Shown one piece after another: positions 21,881 through 33,150 of a stretch of DNA of 64,000 nt (position 1 is its first letter; the number at the start of each line of letters is the position of its first letter). Origin of the DNA: Symbiodinium microadriaticum. Lineage: Eukaryota > Sar > Dinophyceae > Suessiales > Symbiodiniaceae. The notes beneath the pieces were generated by a model, which saw nothing but the letters and a program-made list of their open reading frames with translations, had not been told where the DNA came from and searched no databases. A program made the position numbers and the translations under genes. Where the stretch lies: positions 229,100-293,099 of the forward strand of contig LSRX01000298.1 of assembly GCA_001939145.1 (NCBI GenBank). The letters run 5' to 3'.

Positions 21881-24800
21881 TCATGTCCCCTCTTTGCAGC
21901 ATAAACATGATCTGTTCTCGCATATTTCCGTTCTACAGATTCAATCATGGTCATTTGTTTTATGGGAGGCGATGCATCTGAAGTTGTAGACAATAACATC
22001 TCTGACCTGCACAAGAGTCGGCACTCGGCATTCGTTCCCCGAATAGTGGCTGTAGTGGCATGCTTCGTAGGCTTTCGGGACGTTTACGGGTTTAGGTCCA
22101 GGAGCTGCGAGCATAGTTTGCAACCAGTCTTTTGCAGCAGCCGGTTTGTAAATGCTTCGTGTTCTTGGTAGTCACAAGGCTGACCATCGCAGGCTGTAGA
22201 AAAGGAGAATCGACCGGCCCAAACTTCAATTCATGGAGTCCTAGAACATCTTCCAGACGGAACCCTCCAGCTCACCTTGGGCCTTGCGTTTAGGGTTTTT
22301 TGGGGCCTTGTTCGACGCTAGTACACGAAACCACCCGACCCTGAATTCTGGCGCCTCACGGCGTTCGCCAAGCAAAGCGTGCTTATGATTGCAAGGGCGA
22401 GGATGCATCGCCTGGGCTGGCCAAGCAACTAATTAGTTTAGGGTTTAGGGGTTTAGGGTTTAGGGATTAGAACAGGGTTTAGGTGGGCGTTATACGATGG
22501 ATTTTCTTAGTAAGGCACAAAAGAGAGTAAGCTCATGATTTAACATTTTGGCCCCTGTAATAGCACCGCATGGGCAGGCAGGGTAACGAGAAGATAATAG
22601 CCTGAAGCGCGTACTCTCAACGAATGCAGGCAGCTATGAAATCATATTTGGGGCTCAATATCCAGGAATCCACATATGGGCGTGGCTCCCTCACCGGAAA
22701 TGGCGCATTAACCGCAGCTTTGGGAATGTGAGCCAAGTTCCGGTGTAACGACATGAAGCCAAGCAACAGGAACTGCAGGTGTGCACATGCCACTTCAACT
22801 GTGTGTTTTTAGGATACACAGAGGAAGAGATAGTGACAGAGAAGGTGACAGGCACGAAACACAGCACATGGGACATGAAGGTCCAACGATGCTAGCCTTA
22901 GGTTTAGGGTTAAGCACACGCAACATGCACATGGTACATGCAGAAATGGACCATGCATGCGTATATGTCGGCACATCAATAGGTGCCCGTGTGTTTGCGC
23001 CTTCTTGTCTGGCCTCACACGCAAAGAGTCCAAATTGGTGTCTGCAAACCATGTCCGGCTTTCGGGACATGCCCGATGCCAAGGCACCTTAGCAAGTGGT
23101 CGCTCAAATGCCGCATTTTCTGCACAACGCCGCTGTAGCCAGGCTGCTCTGAATCTGCGGAGGGCGGGCACAAGGCTTCTCAACACCATATGCTCAGCAA
23201 AAGAAACCTACCATGCTGAAGCGGTGTGTCTTGCCCAGCTTGGTGTTCAAGCGGTTTGTGGACTCCTGACGAGAAGACTGTAAACTTTCGATGTCTTGCT
23301 AGGTTGGAGCAGGGGACGAGCTTTGTGGTCATTCCTCCATGATGGGCTCAGGGTAGGGTTTATGATGTGGTCTAGGTCTCAGATACACCAGAGTTAGGGT
23401 TTAGAGCCTACAACTATCCACGAATTTGCTAGGGAGCAGTGGGACCATGGTAAGTCAGCCAGGAGTACAAGTCGTTTGCGCTGGGGACCTGGGTAAATAG
23501 TGCTTACACCCCCATCAGGAAACTTCAAAGCCTAAGCTTCCAGCATCATTCCAGAACCTCAGTCTTACAAGGCTGGGCTATGACGAACTTTTGTGACCAG
23601 ATATTGAAAGTCGTCGGAACTGCCACAGACGCACACATCGATGGCAAATCGGCGACATCATTTTCGAGGCCTGCTTGGGGCTCGCTTTTCGGGTGGCTAT
23701 CTGTGTCTCGACTGTCGCAAAGACCCATGACGCGAAGCCGGGAGCCGTGACTTCTGAACGCTGCTTACTAGTGGTCCAAAGATGGACCAGTCGCTTCAAC
23801 TAGATAGATAGGCCTTAACTGTAAAGGTGTGATTTTAGGGCTTTCTGGGCGCTGTTTGGGCTTTCTGTGGAGACCTGAATGGAAAGAGCAAGGTAAAGCT
23901 GAAGCAAGGTATGCTGCAATCTAGTAGTAAGCGCTTCAATATGCGTGTCCGCAAGCCTCAACACACCTTAGACCAAGCGCATGTTTTTCACCTTAGGTCC
24001 GGCATGTTCTCAGAGAAATTAATTCCCAAGGTTAGCTTTGCCTTTGAAGGACTAAAATTTGTACCATTGAAGCGTGGGGTTCAGATAGGGGGTTCCGGGA
24101 CGCCTCAGGCAGAGGCATTGGGGGTTCGTCTCGCCAGGCTGGGCCTTGTCAATGCGGCCCGGCACACAAACGAAGACGAGGGTTGTGGATTGGAGCTTTG
24201 GCCGCATTTCGGTGCAAGATATCGACATAAACGATGACCATGACAGAAGATGAACCGTATTTAAGTACATGAGTGTTGCATGTACTTGCAAGCCTAACTG
24301 ATGTACGTCGAACCCCACCACAAGACTGCCCCATAACTTTCAAGCAACAGGGAACCGCAATCGTAGCCCTGGAAAGATGGTCACAACACTCCAACCAAGC
24401 CGTCATAAGACGCCCTCGCAACAACAGTAGAGCCCTAAACCCTAAACCTTAAACCGTTCAAGCCAGCCTGGCTTGTGGGCTCGGTTCACGCCACCCTTGC
24501 GCATGGATCTCCGCTGTTTTGGCATCTGAACTTCGCCTGATTCAACTCCAGGGTTAAGGGGTCCCGAAATTGGGTTGAAGCTTGGGGGTTGAGGGCTTAA
24601 TAATATGCTATAATGCACTAGCTCGTGCGTCGCTATTGCGGTTTCATCCACGATGCAACCAGACTTCTGTGCGAGCCTGAACCCTAAACCTCCAAACCGA
24701 CCCGACGAAGGCGGGAAACACCGAAGAAACTGAGGTTTCTTTGAGAGTTCGGACTTCAGCAGCTTCAAACCCCAAGCCCCTAAAGGCCCTAAACTAAACC

Positions 24801-25877
24801 CTAAATCCCGGCCCTGAGCCCTTGTTCTTGCAGGGCCTTGAGACACGAGGTGCTCCTTGGCTCCAGATGTCGTGCCAACAGCCTGGCTTCAAACTTAGAC
24901 TGCATGATAGCTATCGCATGTTAGTTCCTCAACCTAGTATGTTATGGTATATCGCTATGGTAGATAATTGCATAGTTGTCGATCTTGTTTATGAAGCGTG
25001 AAACCGAGTTCTAGGTACGAACAAATTGCGAGGACCGGTGTTGTTGCTCCCTGTCGTAGCGCTTTGACAAGTTGCCTATGTGCGCTTGGTCTAGCCTACC
25101 ACAGCAGTATATGTATGTATGCATGTCAAGCAGAGGTCCCCCCTCCTCCCTCCCTCCCTCCCACCCACTCCCGGTTCTGGGGGGAAGCCATGGGAATGAA
25201 AGTTACCTGAGCCTCTGACTGAGAACCTTCAAACTCCAAGAGAGGTTATACTGTTTCTACTTAGCCACATACAAAAATTCAGAAATGGAAACCACGGCAA
25301 AGCGGCTGACGGTTATGCCTAGCCCAAAAGCCCTGAAACCACAAGGCCGAAAACCGTCAAGCAGTAGATGTGGAGATTTCTGTCGACTCTGTTGGTGGAT
25401 CCCAGCACTGCACTCTCCAAGTCTCTGCATCAACCCAAAATTGTGAATCTTAAACGGTCCTAAACCACCACCCTGATACTAGATCCTACAGACAAGTCAA
25501 CCCTGAATCTGCGTACGGATCCTAGTTTTCCGTAATCCTCAAACCCATCAAACCCGACATGGGCCCAAAGAGCACCTCCTGCAACTGGCTTCGTGCTGTG
25601 GCGAGGAGCGGACGCCTCAACCGTCAGGATTTGCTTGGCGGTTAAGCTTTACTTTACCCTTGATTTGTGCTTCAAGGGCCTGAGGTCTTTCGAGGGTTTA
25701 GTGAAAGTTTAGTGGTGTTTAGGGATATGGTTTTAAGGCTTGTTTTGGGGCCTTCAGGGCCAGTCAGGGGTTGGGGCTTGGTTCGGCCGGCTTTTGAAGC
25801 GGTTCGTGGGCCTTTGATTGCGTTCTGAAAACCATAATAATGAGGATAACAGGATAACGATAGTCACAATCATAACA
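21881..25877. other. Non-coding 4-kb stretch of ordinary composition
   Basis: ORFs up to 134 codons are present on both strands (for example 22,809-23,189 minus and 24,442-24,846 minus) but overlap each other antisense and show no motifs. Scattered TTTAGGG (22,437-22,470, 23,395) and CCCTAAA (24,430-24,455) words, and a CCTCCC run at 25,140-25,165. Intron-rich dinoflagellate exons could be hidden, but none can be supported. Confidence 0.45.
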
Positions 25878-26038
25878 GGTCGTTGTCGTCGTCGTCGTCG
25901 TCGTCGTAGTCGTTGTAGTAGTAGTGGTAGTGGTAGTGGCTGGTAGTAGTAGTAGTAGTAGTAGTCGTCGTCGTCGTCGTCGTGGTGGTGGTGGTGGTGG
26001 TGGTAGTGGTAGTGGTAGTGGTAGTGGTAGTGGTAGTG

Positions 26039-26072
<34 letters not shown>

Positions 26073-26091
26073 CAGTAGCAGTAGCAGTAGC

Positions 26092-26123
<32 letters not shown>

Positions 26124-26240
26124 CAGCAGGAGTGCTAGAAACAATAACAAAAGCAACAATAGTACTGCTGGTAACAACAACAGCCATAACAACAGTAGAA
26201 TTAAACAATATGGTGGCAACAACAACAACAACAAAGAAGA
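25878..26240. repeat. Compound trinucleotide microsatellite (GTC/GTA/GTG/GCA) with CAA-rich tail
   Basis: About 255 bp of GTCGTC, GTAGTA, GGTAGT and GCAGTA blocks, then a degenerate AACAAC/CAACAA stretch to 26,240. It produces 112-221-codon frames on both strands made of Val, Ser/Gly, Thr or Leu runs; these are artefacts. Confidence 0.95.
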
Positions 26241-27508
26241 CAAAGGGAACCGGACTGAGACAGGACGCTTCGGGCTTGGATTGCATCTTTGCGTGGCACC
26301 TGTGGGATTCCGAACCCTAACCACTCCTGGGACGGGAACTACGACCATCAATTGGGTTAGGCCAAAATGTCCCGGAAGCGCGGAGTACGAGCTAGCACAG
26401 TCCGAGTTGCAAATCCTCGGGCACTGCATCGATAGTCTCCTCGCTCATACAACTCACAAACAGCGAGTGCTTCAGGGGCTCAGCTCAGACTTGAAGATTA
26501 AGAACAGTGGCGACTAAGGAACTAAGGGGTTGCAATATTAACGGTTTCTGCGATGTCAACTCAGTCCTGATTTACCCAAGCCTTCGGCAACCGTACATAT
26601 TTACTCCTACAGTGAATCATCCTAGCCGGCCGCACGCAGCCTCAACACCGCTGTTGCCTGTAGCTTCTGAAATCTACAGCCCTGCTTCGGGACCTGGGGT
26701 TTACGCTGGGTTCTAAAGTGTGCTGATCACGGCTCACATTCATTGAGCCCTAAACAACCCTTCAACCCTGAACGCGAACACAGTCTCATGCCATGCTAAA
26801 CTCGCGGCATCTACATCCGAAAAACTCGTGGGTGCCAAGCTTATGGTTGCAGCAAGTCAACCTTAAACCCCCGAAGCCCTGAATCCCAACGCAAGGCCCC
26901 TGATAGAATCAGGTCCAGCCATGCCAGCAACGAGGTGGGAGCATGCCGCGCCGGATCGCGGAATCCGCTGTCCTTTCTCGTCTGCCGCGAGGTCTCGGGT
27001 GTTTTATGTCCAAGCCCGTCTATTTCTGCACTGGGCGACAAAAATCCTGCACCCTGCTTTGAGTGACTCAGCAACAAGAAGAATGCCGGGTCGATTCGTC
27101 GGGACTGGCTGATGATGACTAGAGCCAATGCACTGGCGTAGGGGATTTCGGATACCTACCCCGAAGCTCGAGGATTTCTCCTAATGATTGTTCAGTAGGT
27201 GTCGTGTTTTTCCAGCAGCTTCAAGCGAAACCTGAAGTGAGCTGTCAAGCGGGCTTCAGAGGTACTGATGACGAGGAATCCTGTTGCAAACAATTTCCGT
27301 GGAGTGTGTTTAGAAAGCTGGACTAAAGGTATGCGACTTTGCAAAGATCCGCCATGGTGAAACAGGCTTCCGACTCCTGTACGGTAGTCCTGACGACCGG
27401 AAAGATAGCTAACCATTTCACCTTATTCTTCCTACTTGTGGCTTACTACTGTGAGTGCCGTTTGTTGCGACCACGACAACCAACGACGACGAAGACGACA
27501 GCCACCAC
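26241..27508. other. Non-coding, no gene recognised
   Basis: ORFs of 60-95 codons on both strands, no motifs. Telomere-like words are few. Confidence 0.45.
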
Positions 27509-28016
27509 TAAACGCTAAACTTAAACCCTAAACTTGCCCTAAACCCTGAACCCCTAAACCCTAAACCCCTAAAACCTAAACCCCTAAACCCCTAAACCCT
27601 AAACCCCTAAACCCTTTAGCCCCTAAACCCTAAACCCCTAAACCCCTAAGCCCCTAAGCCCCTAAACACCTAAGCCCCTAACCCCTAAACCCCTAAACCC
27701 CAAATCCCTAAACCCCAAATCCCTAAACCCCAAATCCCTAAACCCCAAAGCCCTAAACCCCAAATCCCTAAACCCCTAAACCCTACTGTTCCCAGGAGTT
27801 CTTGGAACCGACCGAGGTCGCAGGCGAGGCTCCGAATCGCAGAAGCCTGGAGTTCAGTCCAAGCGGAGAGAGTTTCAGTTTAGGGATTTAGGGGTTTAGG
27901 GTTTAGGGGTTTTAGGTTTTTGGGGTTTTAGGGTTTAGGGTTTTAGGTTTTAGGGTTTAGGGGTTTAGGGTTTTAGGGTGTAGGGGTTTAGGGTTTTAGG
28001 GTTTTTTGTTCAGGGT
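27509..28016. repeat. Inverted pair of telomere-type arrays (C-rich 27,509-27,785; G-rich 27,879-28,016)
   Basis: CCCTAAA, CCCCTAAA and CCCCAAAT units, including a higher-order CCCTAAACCCCAAAT repeat at 27,690-27,770. Then about 93 bp of unique sequence, then TTTAGGG/TTTTAGGG units. No N interrupts this pair, so the C-then-G arrangement is not always an assembly join. Confidence 0.9.
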
Positions 28017-28092
28017 CTCGCTTTTGCCGGCGTTTCAGGGTGTGGGGCTTCGGCATGGGATTCTGGGGTCGAAAGGGGGTATGTGTTCGTTA

Positions 28093-28262
28093 CATGTGAG
28101 TATGAGTGTATGTGTAAAAGTACATATGTGTATGTATGTATGTATGTATGTATGTATGTATGTATGTATGTATATATATATATATATATACATACACACA
28201 TAGAAAAAGGAGGATCGATATAGATATGTCTGTATGTATGTGTGTGCACATACACACATATA
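28093..28262. repeat. Compound (GTAT)n-(AT)n microsatellite
   Basis: TGTATGTA block, then AT block, then CACA/TATG remnants. It opens MYVC/IHTY frames on both strands. Confidence 0.95.
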
Positions 28263-29719
28263 CTGTTTACCACGTGGATCTCCAATTGTATGATGCTGGC
28301 GAATGAGGCGAATGCCAGCATGTTTCATCTAAGCTGCCGGACTTTTCATCTGCCCTAAACTATACATTTTTGGCCTAGTCTAAACGGGATCGGCCAATGC
28401 CTTGAAGAGGATGAGTGCCAGCTTTTTCTACAAGGGCTTGCTTAGAATGCCGCGTAACCCCTATATACCCAAACAGCATACATATGAGACCACGCAGTAT
28501 GGACAAGCCATACATGCGGTTGACAACTCCAGGCTAATGGATGCCTCGGGGCTTTCCCACGACTTCTTCATGCCTTTCTTTTTCTGCATCTGCTTGACCT
28601 TGTTCACCTGAGGCAGTCTTGGTCAAGCCAAGGTTGATGGAGTTAGGGGTCAGACCTTTAAGGAAGGCAGCTTGGCGACGAGTCCTAGTTTGATTTGCGC
28701 TCTCACAGATCCTCGTTGCTTGGCTTGGTGCACTTCTGAAGTTTAGGGCTTAGCAGCTTAGCCTCCACAAAACCCCAGAGTAGAGATTTCAGAGCCCGAA
28801 CCCTCAACCCAAACCCACAGAGCCGGAGACCTGAAGTAAAAGCTGCCAAGCTGCGAGCCGTAGCTGCATCGCCTCAGCCGCCCGTTCCATTGGGTCGCGC
28901 TCAGCCTCCAAACGGCTCAGGCTAGGAATTCACTAGTCTGTTATATGCTTCAGGGCCTTTAGGGTTTGGGGTTTCAGCTTGGGGGAAAGAGTTTTGGCGC
29001 CAAGCTCGCAGTGTCGTTTGGGGGAATCGGGCCGGAAAAGCCGCAAGGAAGCTCTGAGCCCCTTGGGCATAGAGCCAGGGAAAGACTCAACGAGGGGTTT
29101 GGGGTGGAGGGTTAGGGTTTAGGGTTTAGGGTTTAGGGCTACTAAACCTCAAGGCCCTGCTGGCTTGGATTCGGCATACCTTTTAAATTTAGTCCGAAGT
29201 GCCGCAGCCCTCAGATCCCAAAGCAAACCCGAACGACCCAGTGAGAACTCCAGCCTATGCGGAATCGACCCTTTCGGTGGCAGACTTCTGGGCGTTCGGT
29301 TGGAGTGGAACCGAGAATCCTTACGGTTAAGGGTTTAGGCATTAGGGATTCATGCAAGTTGATAACCATACTTACCGAATCCCCGACGTCTGGCGACCTA
29401 GCAAAGGTGATCTGCACCAATGATGCTGTCGCTGCTGAAGTTAATTAAGAACCCTGCGACGGCATGCTCGAAGCCTACAGAAAGTCCTTCCTTAAAAAAA
29501 TCACAAAAACCCCTGCTCTGAATCCCTACAAACAAACAGACAAACGGCCCGGTTCAAGCCTCGAAGCACAAATTGAAACGTATCGGGCTTTTGGATTTCC
29601 TCCGTTTGCGAAGCGGGGAAGTCGTTCTTACAGCGTTTACTCCCTTCCCGCATTTTTTAAGCAACACGCTCCTGACATCATCCCGACCTTTTCAAACCTA
29701 TGTTGAACCAAGGGATTCG
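28263..29719. other. Non-coding, no gene recognised
   Basis: Short ORFs without motifs. TTTAGGG array at about 29,110-29,137. Confidence 0.45.
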
Positions 29720-29845
29720 GGAGCAACGGCCGGAGCAAGAACAAGAGCATGAGAAACAGCAAGAGCAGGAGCAAGAGCAAGAATCAGGAGCGGGAGTGAG
29801 AACAAGAGCAGGAGCAGGAACAAGCACAGGAGCAAAAGCAAGTTT
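29720..29845. repeat. Purine-rich GAGCAA/GAGCAG hexamer repeat
   Basis: Imperfect AAGAGCAGGAGC units that read EQEQEQ in one frame. It is a strongly strand-asymmetric purine tract. 29,846-30,217 contains only a 70-codon unrecognised ORF. Confidence 0.8.
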
Positions 29846-30217
29846 GCTCAACCATGACAGTAGCGATAAAACGCATCCTAACAATAAAAACACTTTATGA
29901 GTTTTCTGTTTGGCGAGGACCCCCCGGTTAATAAATCGAAGGAAGAAAGTTTTGGACCTGCTGAACCTTCTTGTCTCAAGACATCTCGCAGAGTAGTAGC
30001 GGAGTACCGAAAAGTTCGATTCCGTTGTAAACTTATACTACCTCAATGTTTCGGAGGAGTGGCCCGTGGGTCCTCTTTGCTAGGGTTCTACGGGGGGAAC
30101 AACGACTAGGTCAAACTTTCGTCCTATCGCAGTATTGCTGGGAAGGGATTAATTAAGCCGACTGGGTTTCTAGCCGACCCCGAACCCAACACCCAAAGCC
30201 CATGAATGTAATAATAA

Positions 30218-30420
30218 GGGCCTGAATAACTGCCAATACTGACTACGGCTCATGCTCTAAATCCTGCATTAATCTGCATTACTCATAACAAGGAATATAC
30301 CATAATTCCCATCATTTAGGGTCCTTAAGGTAATGCAGTATTCATTTCATCAACACTATTTTGGGATTCCTTATCGCAATTTTAGTTCAATTTACAAAAC
30401 AAAGCCTAATTACTAAGGCC
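30218..30420. mobile_element. MITE-like element, family 'GGCCT', copy 3, interrupted by another element
   Basis: Left end GGGCCTGAATAACTGCCAAT (30,218) and right end GCCTAATTACTAAGGCC (to 30,420) match the family. The middle, 30,247-30,356, belongs to a different family. Removing it leaves about 93 bp, within the size of intact copies, and rejoins CCAATACTG with TTTTGGGATTCCTTAT as in the 6.7-kb copy. This is therefore a nested insertion. Confidence 0.8.
30247..30356. mobile_element. Foldback element, family 'AAATCCTGCATTA', copy A
   Basis: Aligns along its length to 35,018-35,116: GGCTCATGCTCTAAATCC start, shared AATCCTGCATTA, ACCATAATTCCCAT, TTTAGGG(T/C)CCTTAAGG, TGCAG and TCATCAACA end. 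The terminal inverted repeats are more decayed than in copy B. Confidence 0.8.
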
Positions 30421-31093
30421 CCCATATTCGCCGACTTCGGAGGCCTCACCACAAACGGAGCGCCAGCAACGGCGGCAAAACCACCGATCGCCTTCGCGGC
30501 TTTAGTAGGCGTGTAGGACTATCTGGAGATTTGGGGATGTAGACCCGCTCAATAAGGTCCCTTTTAAGAGAGTCATAAGTAGGGTTACGAAGGGTCCCCT
30601 TTAAGGATTTTAAGATGTCTCCCTAATACTACCTAGGATTAGAAGATTTCAGGTGGTACTCGGACACTCCAGGCGAGGCATATGTCATGATGAGTCTGTT
30701 GGGTGAAACTTGCTTAAATGCCAAAGCGAAACCAATTTTTCAGGGTTTAGGGTTAGGGCTTTCTCTGCAGATTTCGACTCGCACGCTCGCACTTTTATCT
30801 ACGGATTTAGGGTTTTCGGTATGCGGCTTCAACAGGCACGCGACGCAGGACTAGGTTAGACTACGGTTTGGGGCTTGCAAACTCCAGCTTGCAAAAGGCT
30901 GCGCAGGCATGCGCCTGGTCCTGTGAACTCTGCGCGAGACATACCACAAACTTCACCACAGACTGCGAACAAAAAACGCCCTTCGACCTCCCCTGCAGGG
31001 GTCCCCTGCAGATACGTACCAAGCCAGCTCAGATGCAATCCCCTCAAAACCCATATTACATATCAAGCAGCAGTTATTTAAAATAGAGAATCT
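30421..31093. other. Non-coding
   Basis: Unrecognised ORFs of about 63-72 codons at 30,856-31,086 on both strands. Confidence 0.45.
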
Positions 31094-31116
31094 CATACAT
31101 ACATACATACATACAT

Positions 31117-31147
<31 letters not shown>

Positions 31148-31244
31148 TACATCCATCCATCCATCCATCCATCCATCCATACATACATACATGAATACAT
31201 ACATGAATACATACATGAATACATACATACATACATACATACAT

Positions 31245-31279
<35 letters not shown>

Positions 31280-31289
31280 TACATACATA
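31094..31289. repeat. Compound tetranucleotide microsatellite with symmetric block order
   Basis: Blocks run CATA-CAGA-CATA-CATC-CATA-(CATGAATA)-CATA-CAGA-CATA, nearly the same read from either end. MYVC, SVCL and MDGW frames are artefacts. Confidence 0.95.
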
Positions 31290-31364
31290 ACATGAAATAC
31301 ACAACTGCATAATACAACATACTAAGACTTAAACCCGAGTCAAGTGGAAAATCCAAGTTCCTGA

Positions 31365-31445
31365 CCCTAACCCCCCAGGTACCTACTATATAGGGCCCCT
31401 ACGGGGCTCTAGTACCCTCTATAGTAGGTACCTGGGGGGTTAGGG
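31365..31445. mobile_element. Foldback element with perfect 26-bp arms
   Basis: Left arm 31,365-31,390 starts CCCTAACCCCCCAGGTACC; right arm 31,420-31,445 is its exact complement. The loop is 29 bp. TGA lies directly outside both ends (31,362-31,364 and 31,446-31,448), a possible 3-bp target duplication. The arm ends are themselves telomere-like (CCCTAA). No other copy seen in the window. Confidence 0.8.
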
Positions 31446-32477
31446 TGAGATGCTCGGGTCTGAACTTCCCGGCCGCGTGCAAATCACACCCCAAAACTCA
31501 CTAATATGGGTTTTCTCCCCTCCCACCTAGCAAGGACGAGCTCTAACATGGTTTAGGGTTTAGGGTTGACATCCGAACTAACCTGAGCAACACCAAACAA
31601 ATTAAAAGCAAGGAACAGAATTCAAAATAATCCGAAGAACAAGCCCGAAGACACCTGCACTAAAACCCCAAAACCGCCAGAAGCCTGTAAGCCCATTTTT
31701 GAAGCCCTACGGCGGCCGATGCGCGTGACCCCAATCCCTTAAATCCTGCAGCCCTTAAGCCCTGCAAGCCCTATCTCCTCAGTTCTGAAAACCAGTATAC
31801 ACTGCTTCCTTAGCAGGAATAAGAGTTACCCTTTAAGTTAGGGGGTTAGGGCTTAGGGTTTAGAGTTTAGGGTTTAGCTCTATCGACATTTGTCACCCAC
31901 CCTATAAGCCCTACAAGCCTCAGTCTGAGGCTCGTAAATGCTACCCCTTCCATCAGACGGATAAGCCCGAAACCATCTTCGCCCTTTGACCTTTTGCTAA
32001 ACAACCCTACAAATTGCCTATAAATTAACCCTAAACTCCCTAGACCATAACTCCAAACCCCTAGGCCCTAGACCCTAAACCCCTAAACTCCCTAAACCAC
32101 AACTCCAAACCTAATCCGAAAGTACGAACTCAGACCTGAACAGTTCTTAATCCGGCCGGCGCACTGTTTGGACCCTCCCCTTGCAGGCAGCGGCGCCCTG
32201 TGAGCCAGCCCGGGTGTCCTCCGATCTCTGGGCTTCGGAAAGTTTTTCAAAAGGGTTTTTTGAGAGACTGTAGGGTTTAGGGCTTAGGGGACTGTAATAT
32301 GGGGGCTTGTAGACTTAGACAAGGGAGTGGAGTAAATTTTTCCATAGGAAGTTGAGGGATTTTATGTGGGCCTGCAGAAGGGGACCTCAACGGCTAAAAT
32401 AGAGGAGGGGGTATATGGTAGTATAGACTATACATGGAGTCATCATGGATTCATCGAGTCATCATGGATTCATCTTG
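31446..32477. other. Non-coding with telomere-like words and a possible SINE-tail relic
   Basis: 31,519-31,545 resembles the CCTCCCACCTTGCTAGGACGAG tail seen at 34.6 and 60.1 kb, but with AGCAAGG in place of TGCTAGG. Degenerate TTTAGGG at 31,840-31,875 and CCCTAAAC at 32,025-32,110. A 19-bp direct repeat, CATCATGGATTCATC, occurs at about 32,440 and 32,460. Confidence 0.5.
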
Positions 32478-32580
32478 GCGAAACCAGAAATCCTTGGGAA
32501 TCGCGGCAAAACCACAAATCCTCGGGAATCGAAGCAAAACCAGAAATCCTCGGGAATCGAGGCGAAACCGGGAATCGAGA
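32478..32580. repeat. 28-bp minisatellite, about 3.5 units
   Basis: Units of the form GAAGCAAAACCAGAAATCCT plus CGGGAATC, the last truncated. The flanking 32,581-32,740 is CpG/CGAAA-rich and contains the pair GCCGGAGACCGTTTGTTCG and GCCGAAGACCGTTTTTTCGG. All frames are open over this area (97-159 codons), but 28 bp is not a multiple of three, which argues against a conserved protein. Confidence 0.75.
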
Positions 32581-33070
32581 CGAGATTTTTCGATTACGCC
32601 GGAGACCGTTTGTTCGAGAAGAAAACTTCCAAATCTCGCCTCGGCTCCGAAACGACGCCGAAACAAGCGGGGACGCCGAAGACCGTTTTTTCGGCGAAAT
32701 TTCACCCGAAATCGGGCCAAAAAATAAATGGTCCGAACGCGCCCTTATCTTTACATGTAGTTGCCCTCTTCGTTGCAAGGAGATCGCATATAGGGAGATA
32801 GTACGGCACAGTGCAGTAAGATTAAACAGGGTCAGGATTTCATGATCTAAGTTGTGTCCTTCCAGGGCTTTGGGTTTGAGGGCTTGCGGGGTTCATTCCG
32901 AAGCCTTTCCGACCTTTTTGGTGTGTGGGGTTCGGTGGTTGCTTCCGAACTCCTGCCTTCTTTCCGACCCACGCTGCAGGGCTCATGCTGCAGTGATCTA
33001 CTTGAAAAATCAGAAGGCGGAGTTAGCCAGCTACTGTAGTGGCTGGATATGGTTGGGACAGGCAAACTCC
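32581..33070. other. Non-coding
   Basis: CGAAA-rich to about 32,740, then ordinary sequence. No gene supported. Confidence 0.45.
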
Positions 33071-33105
<35 letters not shown>

Positions 33106-33117
33106 AATATAAATATA

Positions 33118-33148
<31 letters not shown>

Positions 33149-33150
33149 TC
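33071..33150. repeat. AT microsatellite
   Basis: AT runs with TATAAATATAAA interruptions. Confidence 0.9.

Noticed and set aside
25764-26517. Long Val, Ser/Gly, Thr and Leu homopolymer frames
   Set aside because: Produced by the GTA/GTC/GTG microsatellite on both strands, with no flanking conserved domain.
31094-31289. Regularly spaced repeats as a CRISPR array
   Set aside because: Simple tetranucleotide repeats without unique spacers, in eukaryote-type DNA.
32366-32845. 159-codon plus ORF rich in RN/GNRGE repeats
   Set aside because: Driven by the 28-bp minisatellite and CGAAA-rich DNA; 28 bp shifts frame each unit, so a repeated protein motif is not maintained.
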